A DNA stretch of 18,383 bases from Actinomycetes bacterium (GCA_021793115.1 JAJYTJ010000008.1:1-18383), one strand, 5' to 3'. Shown: positions 8,106-13,982, counted from the stretch's first letter. Notes: a model not told the origin generated them from the letters alone. Program-made: numbers and translations.

Positions 8106-8710
8106 TGCAGCCCGGCCGAGCGGGCGATGGCCTCGTCGTCCCCGCAGATGGCCAGCCAGTTCGCCAGCAGTCGGTGCCCGCCCTGCGTGAGCACCGACTC
8201 GGGGTGGAACTGGACACCGTGCAGCGGCAGCGTGCGGTGCTGCAGCCCCATGATGATGCCGTTCGCGCGGGCGGTGACCTCGAGCTCGTCGGGCACCGTG
8301 CCGTCGACCACCGCGAGCGAGTGGTAGCGCGTCGCGGTGAACGGCGACGGCAGGCCCGCGAGCACGCCCGCGCCGGCGTGCTCCACCTGGCTCGTCTTGC
8401 CGTGCATGAGCTCCGGCGCGTGCGTCACCACGGCGCCGAACGCCTCGCCGAGCGCCTGGTGCCCCAGGCAGACGCCGAGCATGGGCGTCCCGGTGGCGGC
8501 GCAGTCGCGGATCACCTGCATGCTCTGACCCGCGGCGGCGGGCGTGCCCGGGCCGGGCGAGACGAGCACGCCGTCGAAGCCGGCCCGCTCGCCGAGCGGC
8601 GGCACGGCGTCGTTGCGCACCACCACGGTCGAGGCGCCCAGCTGGGTGAGGTACCCGACGATCGTGTAGACGAACGAGTCGTAGTTGTCGACGACGAGGA
8701 TCGCGGTCAC
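8087..8710 (-). CDS. pabA: Glutamine amidotransferase subunit of aminodeoxychorismate/anthranilate synthase (PabA/TrpG)
   Basis: A 207-residue class I glutamine amidotransferase that hydrolyses glutamine and passes ammonia to PabB or TrpE for folate or tryptophan synthesis. It begins TAILVVDNYDSFVYTIVGYL, the classic opening of the family. The oxyanion segment is VSPGPGTP, the nucleophile lies in MLGVCLGHQALG (C81), the LMHGKTS and TRYHSLAV motifs follow, and the dyad is in VQFHPES (H169, E171). Length is normal. The start is the GTG at 8710, overlapping the stop of the 53-codon gene upstream (GTGA). An in-frame upstream extension lacks family similarity and overlaps that gene. The synthase partner is not in the window, so PabA and TrpG roles cannot be separated; many bacteria use one amphibolic subunit. 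Confidence 0.93.
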   Translation of the reverse strand: MTAILVVDNYDSFVYTIVGYLTQLGASTVVVRNDAVPPLGERAGFDGVLVSPGPGTPAAAGQSMQVIRDCAATGTPMLGVCLGHQALGEAFGAVVTHAPELMHGKTSQVEHAGAGVLAGLPSPFTATRYHSLAVVDGTVPDELEVTARANGIIMGLQHRTLPLHGVQFHPESVLTQGGHRLLANWLAICGDDEAIARSAGLHPLVRA

Positions 8711-8868
8711 TGCCCACCCACCGTGGTGTCGTTGAAGGGCATGTGCGGCGCGAGCGCGGGGTAGACCCAGACGAAGCACGCGGTCAGCACGGCCGCCGCC
8801 AGCACCACCGCGAGCAGCACGCGCACGCCCACCGGCCCCGGCAGGTGCCGCCACAGCCATCCGTACAT
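8707..8868 (-). CDS. Small one-helix membrane protein between sortase and pabA
   Basis: A 53-codon ORF on the - strand from ATG 8868 to a TGA overlapping the pabA GTG. The protein starts MYGWLWRHLPGP, has one strong membrane helix (about 14-38, very rich in Val, Ala and Leu), and ends in a short outer segment, APHMPFNDTTVGGQ. A good ribosome site (GGGAGG) lies about 5 nt upstream in the 16-nt gap after the sortase stop. The N-terminal WLWRH charge pattern suggests N-in, C-out. Third positions are almost all G/C, which supports coding. I recognise no named domain. Position inside a coupled sortase-pabA operon suggests an envelope role, but the function is unknown. Confidence 0.8.
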   Translation of the reverse strand: MYGWLWRHLPGPVGVRVLLAVVLAAAVLTACFVWVYPALAPHMPFNDTTVGGQ

Positions 8869-8884
8869 CAGGGCCTCCCGTGCC

Positions 8885-9679
8885 TCATGGCGTGGCGCCC
8901 TGCAGCTCGGCCGGCACGGAGCCGTCGTCCGCGGACGCCCAGTAGTCGAGCACGCCGTGCACCACGTACCGCTGGCTGGCGGAGTACATGGGGTTGCACG
9001 TCGTCATGGTGATCATGCGCTGCGTGGGGGTGGCACCGGGCTTGTCCGGGACGGGCGCGATGACCTGCACCCGGCTGGGCAGCACGATCTCGGTGGACGT
9101 GACCTTGTACACGTACCAGGTGTGCTGCGTGCGGATGACGATCGGGTCGCCCACCTGGATCTCCGCGATCCGGTTGAACGGCTTGGCATAGGTGGTGCGG
9201 TGGCCCGCGACGGCGAAGTTGCCGACGCCCCCCGGCATCGCCGTTCCTTGGTAGTGACCGACCCCGTGCTGGAGGATCTTGGCCCAGTCCGTGCCCTCGA
9301 GGATCGGCGCCGGCGGGTTCCCGGTCCACCGCGGCACCTGGATCGTCGCGAACGTCGTCGCGAACGCGGGCTCGGGGTCCACGGGAGGAGCGCCGTGCTG
9401 CGGGACCGAGACGGGGGGCCGCGCGACGGCCGGTGCGGACTGCCCGGGCGTGGGGGCGGCCCCGGTCGGCACGGCCGGGTGCGCCCACGGCAGGGACTCG
9501 ATGGCCGCCTGCTGCTGGCGGGAGGCGACGACGTCCGTCCACCACAGCTGCCACACGAGGAAGCCCAGCAGCAGCACGCCGAACGTGATGAGCAGCTCAC
9601 CCAGCACGCCGAGCGTGCCGAACCCCACCCGTGCGGCCGTCGAGGCACGCCGCGGGCGCGCCGGGGTCTCGTGGCTCAC
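8885..9679 (-). CDS. Class E sortase
   Basis: A 264-residue protein with a single N-terminal membrane helix (about 20-47), a Pro-rich linker (about 65-105) and a sortase beta-barrel (about 110-250). Catalytic residues are visible: His160 in FAVAGHRTTY, Cys228 in TMTTCNP and Arg237 in SASQRYVV. The TxTTCxP form is typical of actinobacterial class E sortases, which cleave LAxTG-like signals and attach proteins to peptidoglycan. The GTG at 9679 overlaps the DUF881 stop (GTGA). The longer open frame upstream of this GTG overlaps DUF881 and lacks a membrane-protein start, so it was not used. No sortase substrate is encoded in the window. Confidence 0.94.
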   Translation of the reverse strand: MSHETPARPRRASTAARVGFGTLGVLGELLITFGVLLLGFLVWQLWWTDVVASRQQQAAIESLPWAHPAVPTGAAPTPGQSAPAVARPPVSVPQHGAPPVDPEPAFATTFATIQVPRWTGNPPAPILEGTDWAKILQHGVGHYQGTAMPGGVGNFAVAGHRTTYAKPFNRIAEIQVGDPIVIRTQHTWYVYKVTSTEIVLPSRVQVIAPVPDKPGATPTQRMITMTTCNPMYSASQRYVVHGVLDYWASADDGSVPAELQGATP

Positions 9680-10455
9680 CCGGCGGATCCTGCCAGACCG
9701 GGCAGCACTTCGACACCATCCGGCACGCTCGCATAGTCGAGCTGGGTCGCGGCGTAGGCGGGAAGCTGCAGGGTGCCGGAGCCGGCGACCTCCCAGCCCA
9801 GCCCCACGCGCTGCGCGTCGCGCTCGTAGGCGCGCACGGCGGGCGAGGCCGCGAGCGCCGCCCGCATGTCGTCGGCGTTGCCGATGGCGCGCACCACGTA
9901 GGGCGGGGAGTAGACGCGGCCGTGCAGCCGCAGCACGTTGCCGACGCAGCGCACGGCGCTCGTCGAGACCACGCGCTGGTCCATGAGCTCCATGGCCTCG
10001 GCGCCGCCGGCCCACAGCGCGTTCATCACCGCCTGCAGGTCCTGCTGGTGCACCACGAGCACGTCCGGGCTGACGTCCGAGGGCGCGCCCTGCGCCGGGG
10101 CGTCATCGAGCCGCACGACGAGGCCGGGGCCGCTCACGGGCGTCGCACCGGACTCCACCGTGAAGCCCAGCGGCACCGAGCCCGCCGACTGAGCGGCCTG
10201 CGTGTCCGCCTGGTCCGTGAGCCGCTGCACCTGCGCCCCGAGGTCGTTGACCTGGTTCGTCAGCTGCTCCACCTTGGACGACTGCGCCTGCACCAGCTCG
10301 CTGAGGTTCTGCGGGCGGCGCGTGGCGGGGTCGTGCGCGTCGCGCGCGGAGATGACGAACAGCACCGCGGCGAGCATGAGCACCACGGCGACCGACAGGG
10401 GCGCCCGGGCCAGCAGGCGACGACGACGCGCGTGCGGGTGTTCGGCGTCCACCAC
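9676..10455 (-). CDS. DUF881 family membrane-anchored protein
   Basis: A 259-residue protein with a basic N-terminus (HPHARRRRLLARAP), one membrane helix (about 18-37), a coiled-coil segment rich in Gln, Leu and Val (about 50-90) and an outer domain. The outer domain holds DUF881 hallmarks: GPGLVVRLDD, DLQAVMNALWAGGAEAM, VRCVGNVLRLHGRVYSPPYVV and AIGNADDMRAAL. This family occurs next to sortase, crgA and pknB in many actinobacteria and resembles bacillar YlxW/YlxX-type division-cluster proteins. Its biochemical role is unsettled. Two adjacent GTG codons (10455 and 10452) are possible starts, following a G-run. It is the first gene of the - strand operon ending in pabA. Confidence 0.88.
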   Translation of the reverse strand: MVDAEHPHARRRRLLARAPLSVAVVLMLAAVLFVISARDAHDPATRRPQNLSELVQAQSSKVEQLTNQVNDLGAQVQRLTDQADTQAAQSAGSVPLGFTVESGATPVSGPGLVVRLDDAPAQGAPSDVSPDVLVVHQQDLQAVMNALWAGGAEAMELMDQRVVSTSAVRCVGNVLRLHGRVYSPPYVVRAIGNADDMRAALAASPAVRAYERDAQRVGLGWEVAGSGTLQLPAYAATQLDYASVPDGVEVLPGLAGSAG

Positions 10456-10570
10456 TCCCCCCCGGGCCCGGGATTCGATCGGTCTAGGCTATGTCAGCGC
10501 ACGCCCGGTTCGTGACGCCCCCGGATCCCACGGGGCAGGCCGCGGCGTCATCGGACAGGAGCCAGCGGAC
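10456..10570. promoter_or_regulatory. Divergent intergenic region with putative crgA promoter
   Basis: This 115-bp region separates the DUF881 operon (-) from crgA (+) and must hold both promoters. On the + strand, TAGGCT (10485-10490) fits the actinobacterial -10 pattern TANNNT and would start RNA near 10497. No convincing -35 hexamer precedes it. On the - strand CTGACA is present (bases 10497 to 10492 read in reverse), but I see no matching -10. Hexamers are weak evidence; the presence of promoters here rests mainly on gene orientation. Confidence 0.4.
10513..10550 (+). promoter_or_regulatory. Stem-loop in the putative crgA leader
   Basis: TGACGC (10513-10518) pairs with GCGTCA (10545-10550). 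Inside them GCCCC (10517-10521) can pair with GGGGC (10532-10536), so the outer and inner stems partly compete. The element ends 6 nt before the AGGAG ribosome site (10557-10561). It could tune crgA translation or be a protein site; the sequence alone cannot tell. Confidence 0.3.
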
Positions 10571-10819
10571 GTGCCCGAGTCGAAGTCCCGCAAGAAGGCC
10601 GCCTACGTCGCCCCGCCCGCGAAGGCGAAGGGGAAGAAGCCCAACCCGCCGTGGTTCGTCCCGGTGATGGTCGGCCTCATGGTCCTCGGGCTGGCGTGGA
10701 TCGTGGTCACCTACCTGTCGGGGCAGCAGTACCCCGTCCCCGGCATCACCGCGTGGAACCTGGCGATCGGGTTCGCGCTGGTCATGGCCGGTTTCGGGAT
10801 GACCACGCGCTGGCGGTGA
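10571..10819 (+). CDS. crgA: Cell division protein CrgA
   Basis: An 82-residue protein with a Lys-rich N-terminus (PESKSRKKAAYV, AKGKKPNPPW) and two membrane helices (about 29-50 and 59-78) joined by a short outer turn with QQYPVPG. Size, the PPWFVPVM entry into helix 1 and the second-helix end GFGMTTRWR match CrgA. In mycobacteria and Streptomyces CrgA binds FtsZ, FtsI and FtsQ and helps assemble the septal machinery. The start is the GTG at 10571 with AGGAG 9 nt upstream. It is transcribed divergently from the DUF881-sortase-pabA operon and convergently with the rhomboid gene. A longer in-frame extension upstream is not plausible because it covers the promoter region and DUF881. Confidence 0.93.
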   Translation: MPESKSRKKAAYVAPPAKAKGKKPNPPWFVPVMVGLMVLGLAWIVVTYLSGQQYPVPGITAWNLAIGFALVMAGFGMTTRWR

Positions 10820-10866
10820 CTGTCCCCAGGGGTGCACAACCCTGTGGATAGTTACACCGGTGTGAT
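10820..10866. other. Convergent intergenic gap with inverted repeats and a DnaA-box-like 9-mer
   Basis: These 47 bp lie between the stops of crgA and the rhomboid gene. CAGGG (10827-10831) and CCCTG (10840-10844) can form a small stem. ACACCGGTGT (10854-10863) is a perfect 10-bp palindrome. TGTGGATAG (10843-10851) matches the complement of the E. coli DnaA box TTATCCACA at 8 of 9 positions. The stem could serve as a two-way terminator, though it lacks a T-tract. Confidence 0.4.
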
Positions 10867-11694
10867 TCACCCCAGCCGGACGCCGGCCTGGGCATACGTC
10901 ACCAGCGTGGAGGCCACGAGGCCGCCGACGACGACGAGCGTCGCCAGCACCGAGACCACGTGCTGGCGTCCGCGCGGCGCGTAGGCGTAGGCCGCCCCGA
11001 GCAGCGCGCCCGTCACCAGGCCACCGAGGTGCGCCTGCCACGCGATGCCGGGCACCACGAAGCTGAGCACACCGTTGACGACGATGACGCCGATGATGCC
11101 GCCCGCGGAGGCGCCGAGCCGTCGCAGCACCACGAGCACGGCGCCGAACAGCCCGAACACGGCGCCGGACGCGCCCACGGCCGCCGTGTACCACCCGGCC
11201 GTGCCGAGCGCGGGCGCCAGCACCACCATGCCGACCGAGCTTCCGACGGCCGCGACCAGGTACAGCGTGAGGTAGCGCGCGCGACCCAACGTCGCCTCGA
11301 GGTACGGCCCCACCGACCACAGCGCGATCATGTTGAAGACGATGTGCGGGAGGAAGCTGGTGGAGTGCAGGAACGCGGCGGTGACGAACCGCCACGGCTC
11401 CGAGGCGCCCTGGATGGGCGAGAACCACCAGCGCTGCGTCCAGCCCGGCACCGCCAGCTGCACGGCGAAACTGGCGACGCACAGCCCGATGAGCCAGTAG
11501 GTGACCACGGGCCGGTCGCCGCGCACGCGGCCGCCGAAGGGCGTCTGCACCGGACGGGACGTGCGGGCGGCCTGCGCGACGCAGTCGACGCACTGCACGC
11601 CGACGGCCGCCGGGCGCTGGCAGTCCGGGCACACCGGCCGCTCGCACCGCTGGCAGCGGACGTAGGACACGCGGTCGGGGTGCCGCGGGCACAC
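10867..11694 (-). CDS. Rhomboid family intramembrane serine protease with N-terminal zinc-binding segment
   Basis: From the GTG at 11694 the protein has 275 residues. The N-terminus is a B-box/zinc-ribbon-like cluster, CPRHPDRVSYVRC, CERPVCPDC and CVDC (C2, H5, C14, C17, C22, C25, C35, C38). A six-helix rhomboid core follows with WRFVTAAFLH, HIVFNMIALWSVGPYLE, the catalytic serine in GASGAVFG (S176) and the partner His in WQAHLGG (H222). A seventh helix lies at about 247-267. It should cleave membrane proteins within the bilayer; the substrate is unknown. The true start is uncertain. The frame stays open upstream through the ppiA end without ATG, GTG or TTG; CTG 11748 (CTGA overlap with the ppiA stop) or ATC 11742 would add 18 or 16 residues. 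Confidence 0.88.
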   Translation of the reverse strand: MCPRHPDRVSYVRCQRCERPVCPDCQRPAAVGVQCVDCVAQAARTSRPVQTPFGGRVRGDRPVVTYWLIGLCVASFAVQLAVPGWTQRWWFSPIQGASEPWRFVTAAFLHSTSFLPHIVFNMIALWSVGPYLEATLGRARYLTLYLVAAVGSSVGMVVLAPALGTAGWYTAAVGASGAVFGLFGAVLVVLRRLGASAGGIIGVIVVNGVLSFVVPGIAWQAHLGGLVTGALLGAAYAYAPRGRQHVVSVLATLVVVGGLVASTLVTYAQAGVRLG

Positions 11695-11717
11695 CGGAGG
11701 CGTCGCCGCCTCCGGTG
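11692..11717 (-). promoter_or_regulatory. Perfect hairpin over the rhomboid start region
   Basis: CACCGGAGGC (11692-11701) and GCCTCCGGTG (11708-11717) form a perfect 10-bp inverted repeat with a 6-nt loop. In the rhomboid mRNA the 5' arm contains GGAGG, and the 3' arm ends with the first usable GTG start (11694-11692). If that GTG is the real start, both the ribosome site and the start codon are locked in the stem. If translation begins upstream at CTG or ATC, the hairpin lies inside the coding region and encodes PPEAATPPV. Confidence 0.55.
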
Positions 11718-11744
11718 GCCAGGTGGGCGAGGGTGTGCTGATCG

Positions 11745-12284
11745 TCAGTCCTCGACGGTGACCGACTCGAGCACGACGTCCGTCACGGGACGGTCGCCGG
11801 AGCGGGTCGGGGTGGTGGCGATCGCGTCGACCACGGCCTTGCTGGCGTCGTCGGCCACCCGCCCGAAGATCGTGTGCTTGCCGGTGAGCCACGGCGTGGC
11901 AGCGACCGTGATGAAGAACTGCGAGCCGTTGGTGCCCGCGGGCTTGCCCGTGATGCGGTCGGTGCGCTTGCCCGCGTTGGCCATGGCCAGCAGGTACGGC
12001 TGGGAGAACGTCAGCTCGGGGTGGATCTCGTCGTCGAACGTGTACCCGGGGCCACCGGTGCCGGTGCCCAGCGGGTCGCCGCCCTGGATCATGAAACCGT
12101 CGATGACGCGGTGGAACACGATGCCCGAGTAGAGCGGGTCGTTCGAGGCCTTGCCGGTGCGGGGGTCGGTCCACTGCTTGGCGCCCGTGGCGAGGCCGAC
12201 GAAGTTCTCGACGGTGGCCGGCGCGTGGTTCGGCAGCAGCTCGACGCGGATGTCACCGAGGGTGGTGTGCAGGGTTGCGAACAT
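11745..12284 (-). CDS. ppiA: Cyclophilin-type peptidyl-prolyl cis-trans isomerase
   Basis: A 179-residue cytoplasmic cyclophilin with no signal peptide. Family motifs are FHRVIDGFMIQGGDP (catalytic Arg in FHRV), GTGTGGPGYTFDDE, LLAMANAG, NGSQFFIT and WLTGKHTIFGRV. It catalyses proline isomerisation during protein folding. Its place beside crgA, rhomboid and pknB matches actinobacterial ppiA near the origin. The start is the ATG at 12284 (MFATLHTTLGDIRVELL); an in-frame ATG at 12347 would add 21 unrelated residues and invade the divergent promoter. No strong ribosome site precedes the ATG. The stop TGA overlaps a CTG that may start the rhomboid gene. Confidence 0.94.
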   Translation of the reverse strand: MFATLHTTLGDIRVELLPNHAPATVENFVGLATGAKQWTDPRTGKASNDPLYSGIVFHRVIDGFMIQGGDPLGTGTGGPGYTFDDEIHPELTFSQPYLLAMANAGKRTDRITGKPAGTNGSQFFITVAATPWLTGKHTIFGRVADDASKAVVDAIATTPTRSGDRPVTDVVLESVTVED

Positions 12285-12327
12285 GCCGCTAAGTCTCGCA
12301 CGGGACCCCTGCGAGGCTGGGGCCTGC

Positions 12328-12347
12328 GTGGCAGAGTGGTGTGCCAC
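12328..12347. promoter_or_regulatory. Inverted repeat (possible operator) between divergent ppiA and membrane-protein genes
   Basis: GTGGCA (12328-12333) and TGCCAC (12342-12347) form a perfect 6-bp inverted repeat with an 8-nt spacer, 44 bp from the ppiA ATG and 27 bp from the ATG at 12374. The half-sites are about 1.4 helical turns apart centre to centre, which suits a dimeric repressor. A stem-loop in the leader of either mRNA is equally possible. No known motif was recognised. Confidence 0.35.
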
Positions 12348-12373
12348 AGTCCGACCGAGAGCCGGAGGTTCTG

Positions 12374-13228
12374 ATGGGCAGCACGCACCGCACTTCCATC
12401 GACGTCGACACCGAGAAGCTCAAGTCGCAGGCGGCGGAGATCGGCAGTGCGCTGTCCGACGCGGCCGTCCACGCCAGGGAGTGGAGCACCCCGCGCATCG
12501 AGGCGTTCGTCGAGTGGCTCACCCCCCGGCTGGAGAAGGCCTACGGCGAGAGCCTCAAGGCCGCGGCGCCGCACGTGGAGAAGGCCGCCGAGAAGGCGGG
12601 ACCCGCGATCGACACCGCGCACGACAAGCTCGTCGACGAGCTGATCCCCAAGCTGGTCGCCGCCTTCAACGAGGCCGCCGAGAAGGCGCAGGTCACGGCC
12701 GAGCACGCGGCCGGGGCCATCCACGAGCACGCCGACGCCGTGGCGAACGCCGCGGCGGGCGCCGCCGAGAGCGCCGAGGCCAGGAAGAGCCACGCCGCCG
12801 CCAAGGCGTTCTTCGTCGTCGCGACGCTGGCCGCTGCCGGGGCCGCCGGCGCCGCCTGGTACCGCTCACGGACGAGCGTCGACCCGTGGGCCGAGCCGTG
12901 GGAGCCGACCGACCCCACCGGCGCCGACTCGCTACAGACCCGTCCGCACGACGGCCACGCCTTCACCGAGGCCGTGGGTGACGCCGCGGACGCCGTCGGC
13001 GAGGTGGCCGGCACGGCCGTGGCCAAGAGTCGCGAGGCCAGCCGCAAGGCTGCGGAGCGCGCCGCGGAGGTCCGGGAGGCGGCCGAGGAGCGGGTCGCCG
13101 ACGTCCGGGACGCCGCGGCCGAGCGAGCCGCCGAGGTCAAGGACGCTGTCGAGGGCACCGCGCGCCGGGTCGTCCGGCGGTCGTCCAAGGCGGACGAGCC
13201 CGAGCCGCCCGAGGCCACGCAGTCCTGA
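12374..13228 (+). CDS. Hypothetical one-helix membrane protein with 11-residue amphipathic repeats
   Basis: A 284-residue protein of unknown function. Residues 1-138 are almost pure predicted helix rich in Ala, Glu and Lys. One membrane helix follows (about 143-163, AFFVVATLAAAGAAGAAW), then an acidic Pro/Trp linker (DPWAEPWEPTDPTG), then a second amphipathic helical stretch (about 195-262). That stretch contains three consecutive 11-residue repeats: ERAAEVREAAE, ERVADVRDAAA and ERAAEVKDAVE. The basic tail RRVVRRSSK is followed by an acidic end. The overall plan resembles apolipoprotein- or LEA-like helical proteins and the DUF5324 or YtxH style. A strong GGAGG (12364-12368) lies 5 nt before the ATG. 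It is divergent from ppiA. Possible jobs are membrane organisation or stress protection, both inference. Confidence 0.85.
   Translation: MGSTHRTSIDVDTEKLKSQAAEIGSALSDAAVHAREWSTPRIEAFVEWLTPRLEKAYGESLKAAAPHVEKAAEKAGPAIDTAHDKLVDELIPKLVAAFNEAAEKAQVTAEHAAGAIHEHADAVANAAAGAAESAEARKSHAAAKAFFVVATLAAAGAAGAAWYRSRTSVDPWAEPWEPTDPTGADSLQTRPHDGHAFTEAVGDAADAVGEVAGTAVAKSREASRKAAERAAEVREAAEERVADVRDAAAERAAEVKDAVEGTARRVVRRSSKADEPEPPEATQS
13055..13153 (+). repeat. Three tandem 33-nt units encoding 11-residue helical repeats
   Basis: Units 13055-13087, 13088-13120 and 13121-13153 encode ERAAEVREAAE, ERVADVRDAAA and ERAAEVKDAVE (residues 228-260). The protein repeat is clearer than the DNA repeat, so selection acts on the helix. 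An 11-residue period gives a near-straight amphipathic stripe, as in LEA group 3 proteins and apolipoproteins. Confidence 0.7.
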
Positions 13229-13244
13229 CACTCCCGCGGCACCT

Positions 13245-13274
13245 CCGGCGCCAGGCCGGGACGACCTCGTCGTC
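13245..13274 (+). terminator. Twin hairpins after the repeat-containing membrane-protein gene
   Basis: CCGGC-GCCAG-GCCGG (13245-13259) and GACGAC-CTC-GTCGTC (13260-13274) are back-to-back perfect small stems starting 17 nt after the stop at 13228. There is no U-tract. Their position before the next gene's promoter makes a terminator plausible. Confidence 0.35.
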
Positions 13275-13326
13275 GACTCGGCCGGCTCGCCTGATGAACG
13301 GTGACATGGCCGTCACGTGACCGGAG

Positions 13327-13332
13327 TACGGT
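13327..13332 (+). promoter_or_regulatory. -10 element of a probable leaderless promoter
   Basis: TACGGT fits TANNNT and ends 7 nt before the ATG at 13340, so RNA would begin at or next to the A of the start codon. GTGACA (13301-13306) resembles a -35 but is 20 bp away, longer than ideal. The ATG has no close ribosome site (GGAG at 13323-13326 is 13 nt away), which fits leaderless translation, common in actinobacteria. Confidence 0.5.
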
Positions 13333-13339
13333 TCGCGCC

Positions 13340-13915
13340 ATGCAGCTGGCTGACCTCCAGGCACGCGTGCGCATCGCACTGACGAACACCATCGCCAACG
13401 AGTGGACGCTGTTCACGCCGTCGAGCGGCTCGTCGAGCGCGTCCGAGCGGACCATCGCCTTCCACCTCGGCTGGAACCTGCGACCCCTGGTCGAGGACGC
13501 CTGGGACATCGACGCCGAGTACGACCGTTCGGGCATGGTGCTGGAGAAGGCCGTCAAGCTCGAGGACGACGAGGCCGGCCGGCGCATCCCCGACCTCATC
13601 GTGCATCGCCGCGGGCGGCTCGGACCGGAGGAGAACCTCCTCATCCTCGAGCTGACGGCGGACCGCGAGACCCGCGGCACCAGCGCCGGCGACTTCACGC
13701 GCGCGGTGGCGATCCAGCGCCGGTTCGGCTACCGGTACGCGGTGCTGCTCGACCTTCACCTCACGCTCGACGCCGACGCACCGAAGCTGGCGCCGACGTG
13801 GCACTGGGCCACCCTCGAGGGCGGTCCGGCGACGATCGACCCCGAGGGGGTCTACCTTCCCGAGGTGCTCGACGACGTCACGACGCGGGCGGCAGGAGCG
13901 GCCCACCGCCGCTGA
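13340..13915 (+). CDS. PD-(D/E)XK nuclease-like protein lacking the catalytic lysine
   Basis: A 191-residue soluble protein of unknown function. Its middle matches the pattern of a widespread predicted restriction-endonuclease-fold family: SERTIAFHLGWNL (Glu37 on the first helix), DIDAEYDR, then RIPDLIVHRRG (P84-D85) and NLLILELTADRE (E104). In that family as I know it, the last motif normally reads like NLLVIEIKK, giving the ExK. Here the lysine position is T106, although K70 and K73 lie nearby in sequence. The core can still fold, but catalysis may be lost or use another residue. The start ATG 13340 gives MQLADLQARVR; an in-frame GTG upstream would cross the promoter. It stands alone between unrelated genes. 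The fold call is by motif reading only. Confidence 0.75.
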   Translation: MQLADLQARVRIALTNTIANEWTLFTPSSGSSSASERTIAFHLGWNLRPLVEDAWDIDAEYDRSGMVLEKAVKLEDDEAGRRIPDLIVHRRGRLGPEENLLILELTADRETRGTSAGDFTRAVAIQRRFGYRYAVLLDLHLTLDADAPKLAPTWHWATLEGGPATIDPEGVYLPEVLDDVTTRAAGAAHRR

Positions 13916-13966
13916 CGCACCGCCACCGTGCCGCCGGGCTGGGCTTCGGAGCGCCAGACCGTCGAC

Positions 13967-13982
13967 CGGCAGCACGGTGCCG
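13967..13982 (+). terminator. Possible terminator of the nuclease-like gene
   Basis: CGGCA (13967-13971) and TGCCG (13978-13982) form a 5-bp stem with a 6-nt loop, 51 nt after the stop at 13915. It has no U-tract. The evidence is weak. Confidence 0.25.

Noticed and set aside
8711..8860. N-terminal extension of PabA
   Set aside because: The added residues are Ala/Gly/Arg-rich and overlap the small membrane ORF; PabA family proteins begin at the ILVVDNYDSF segment.
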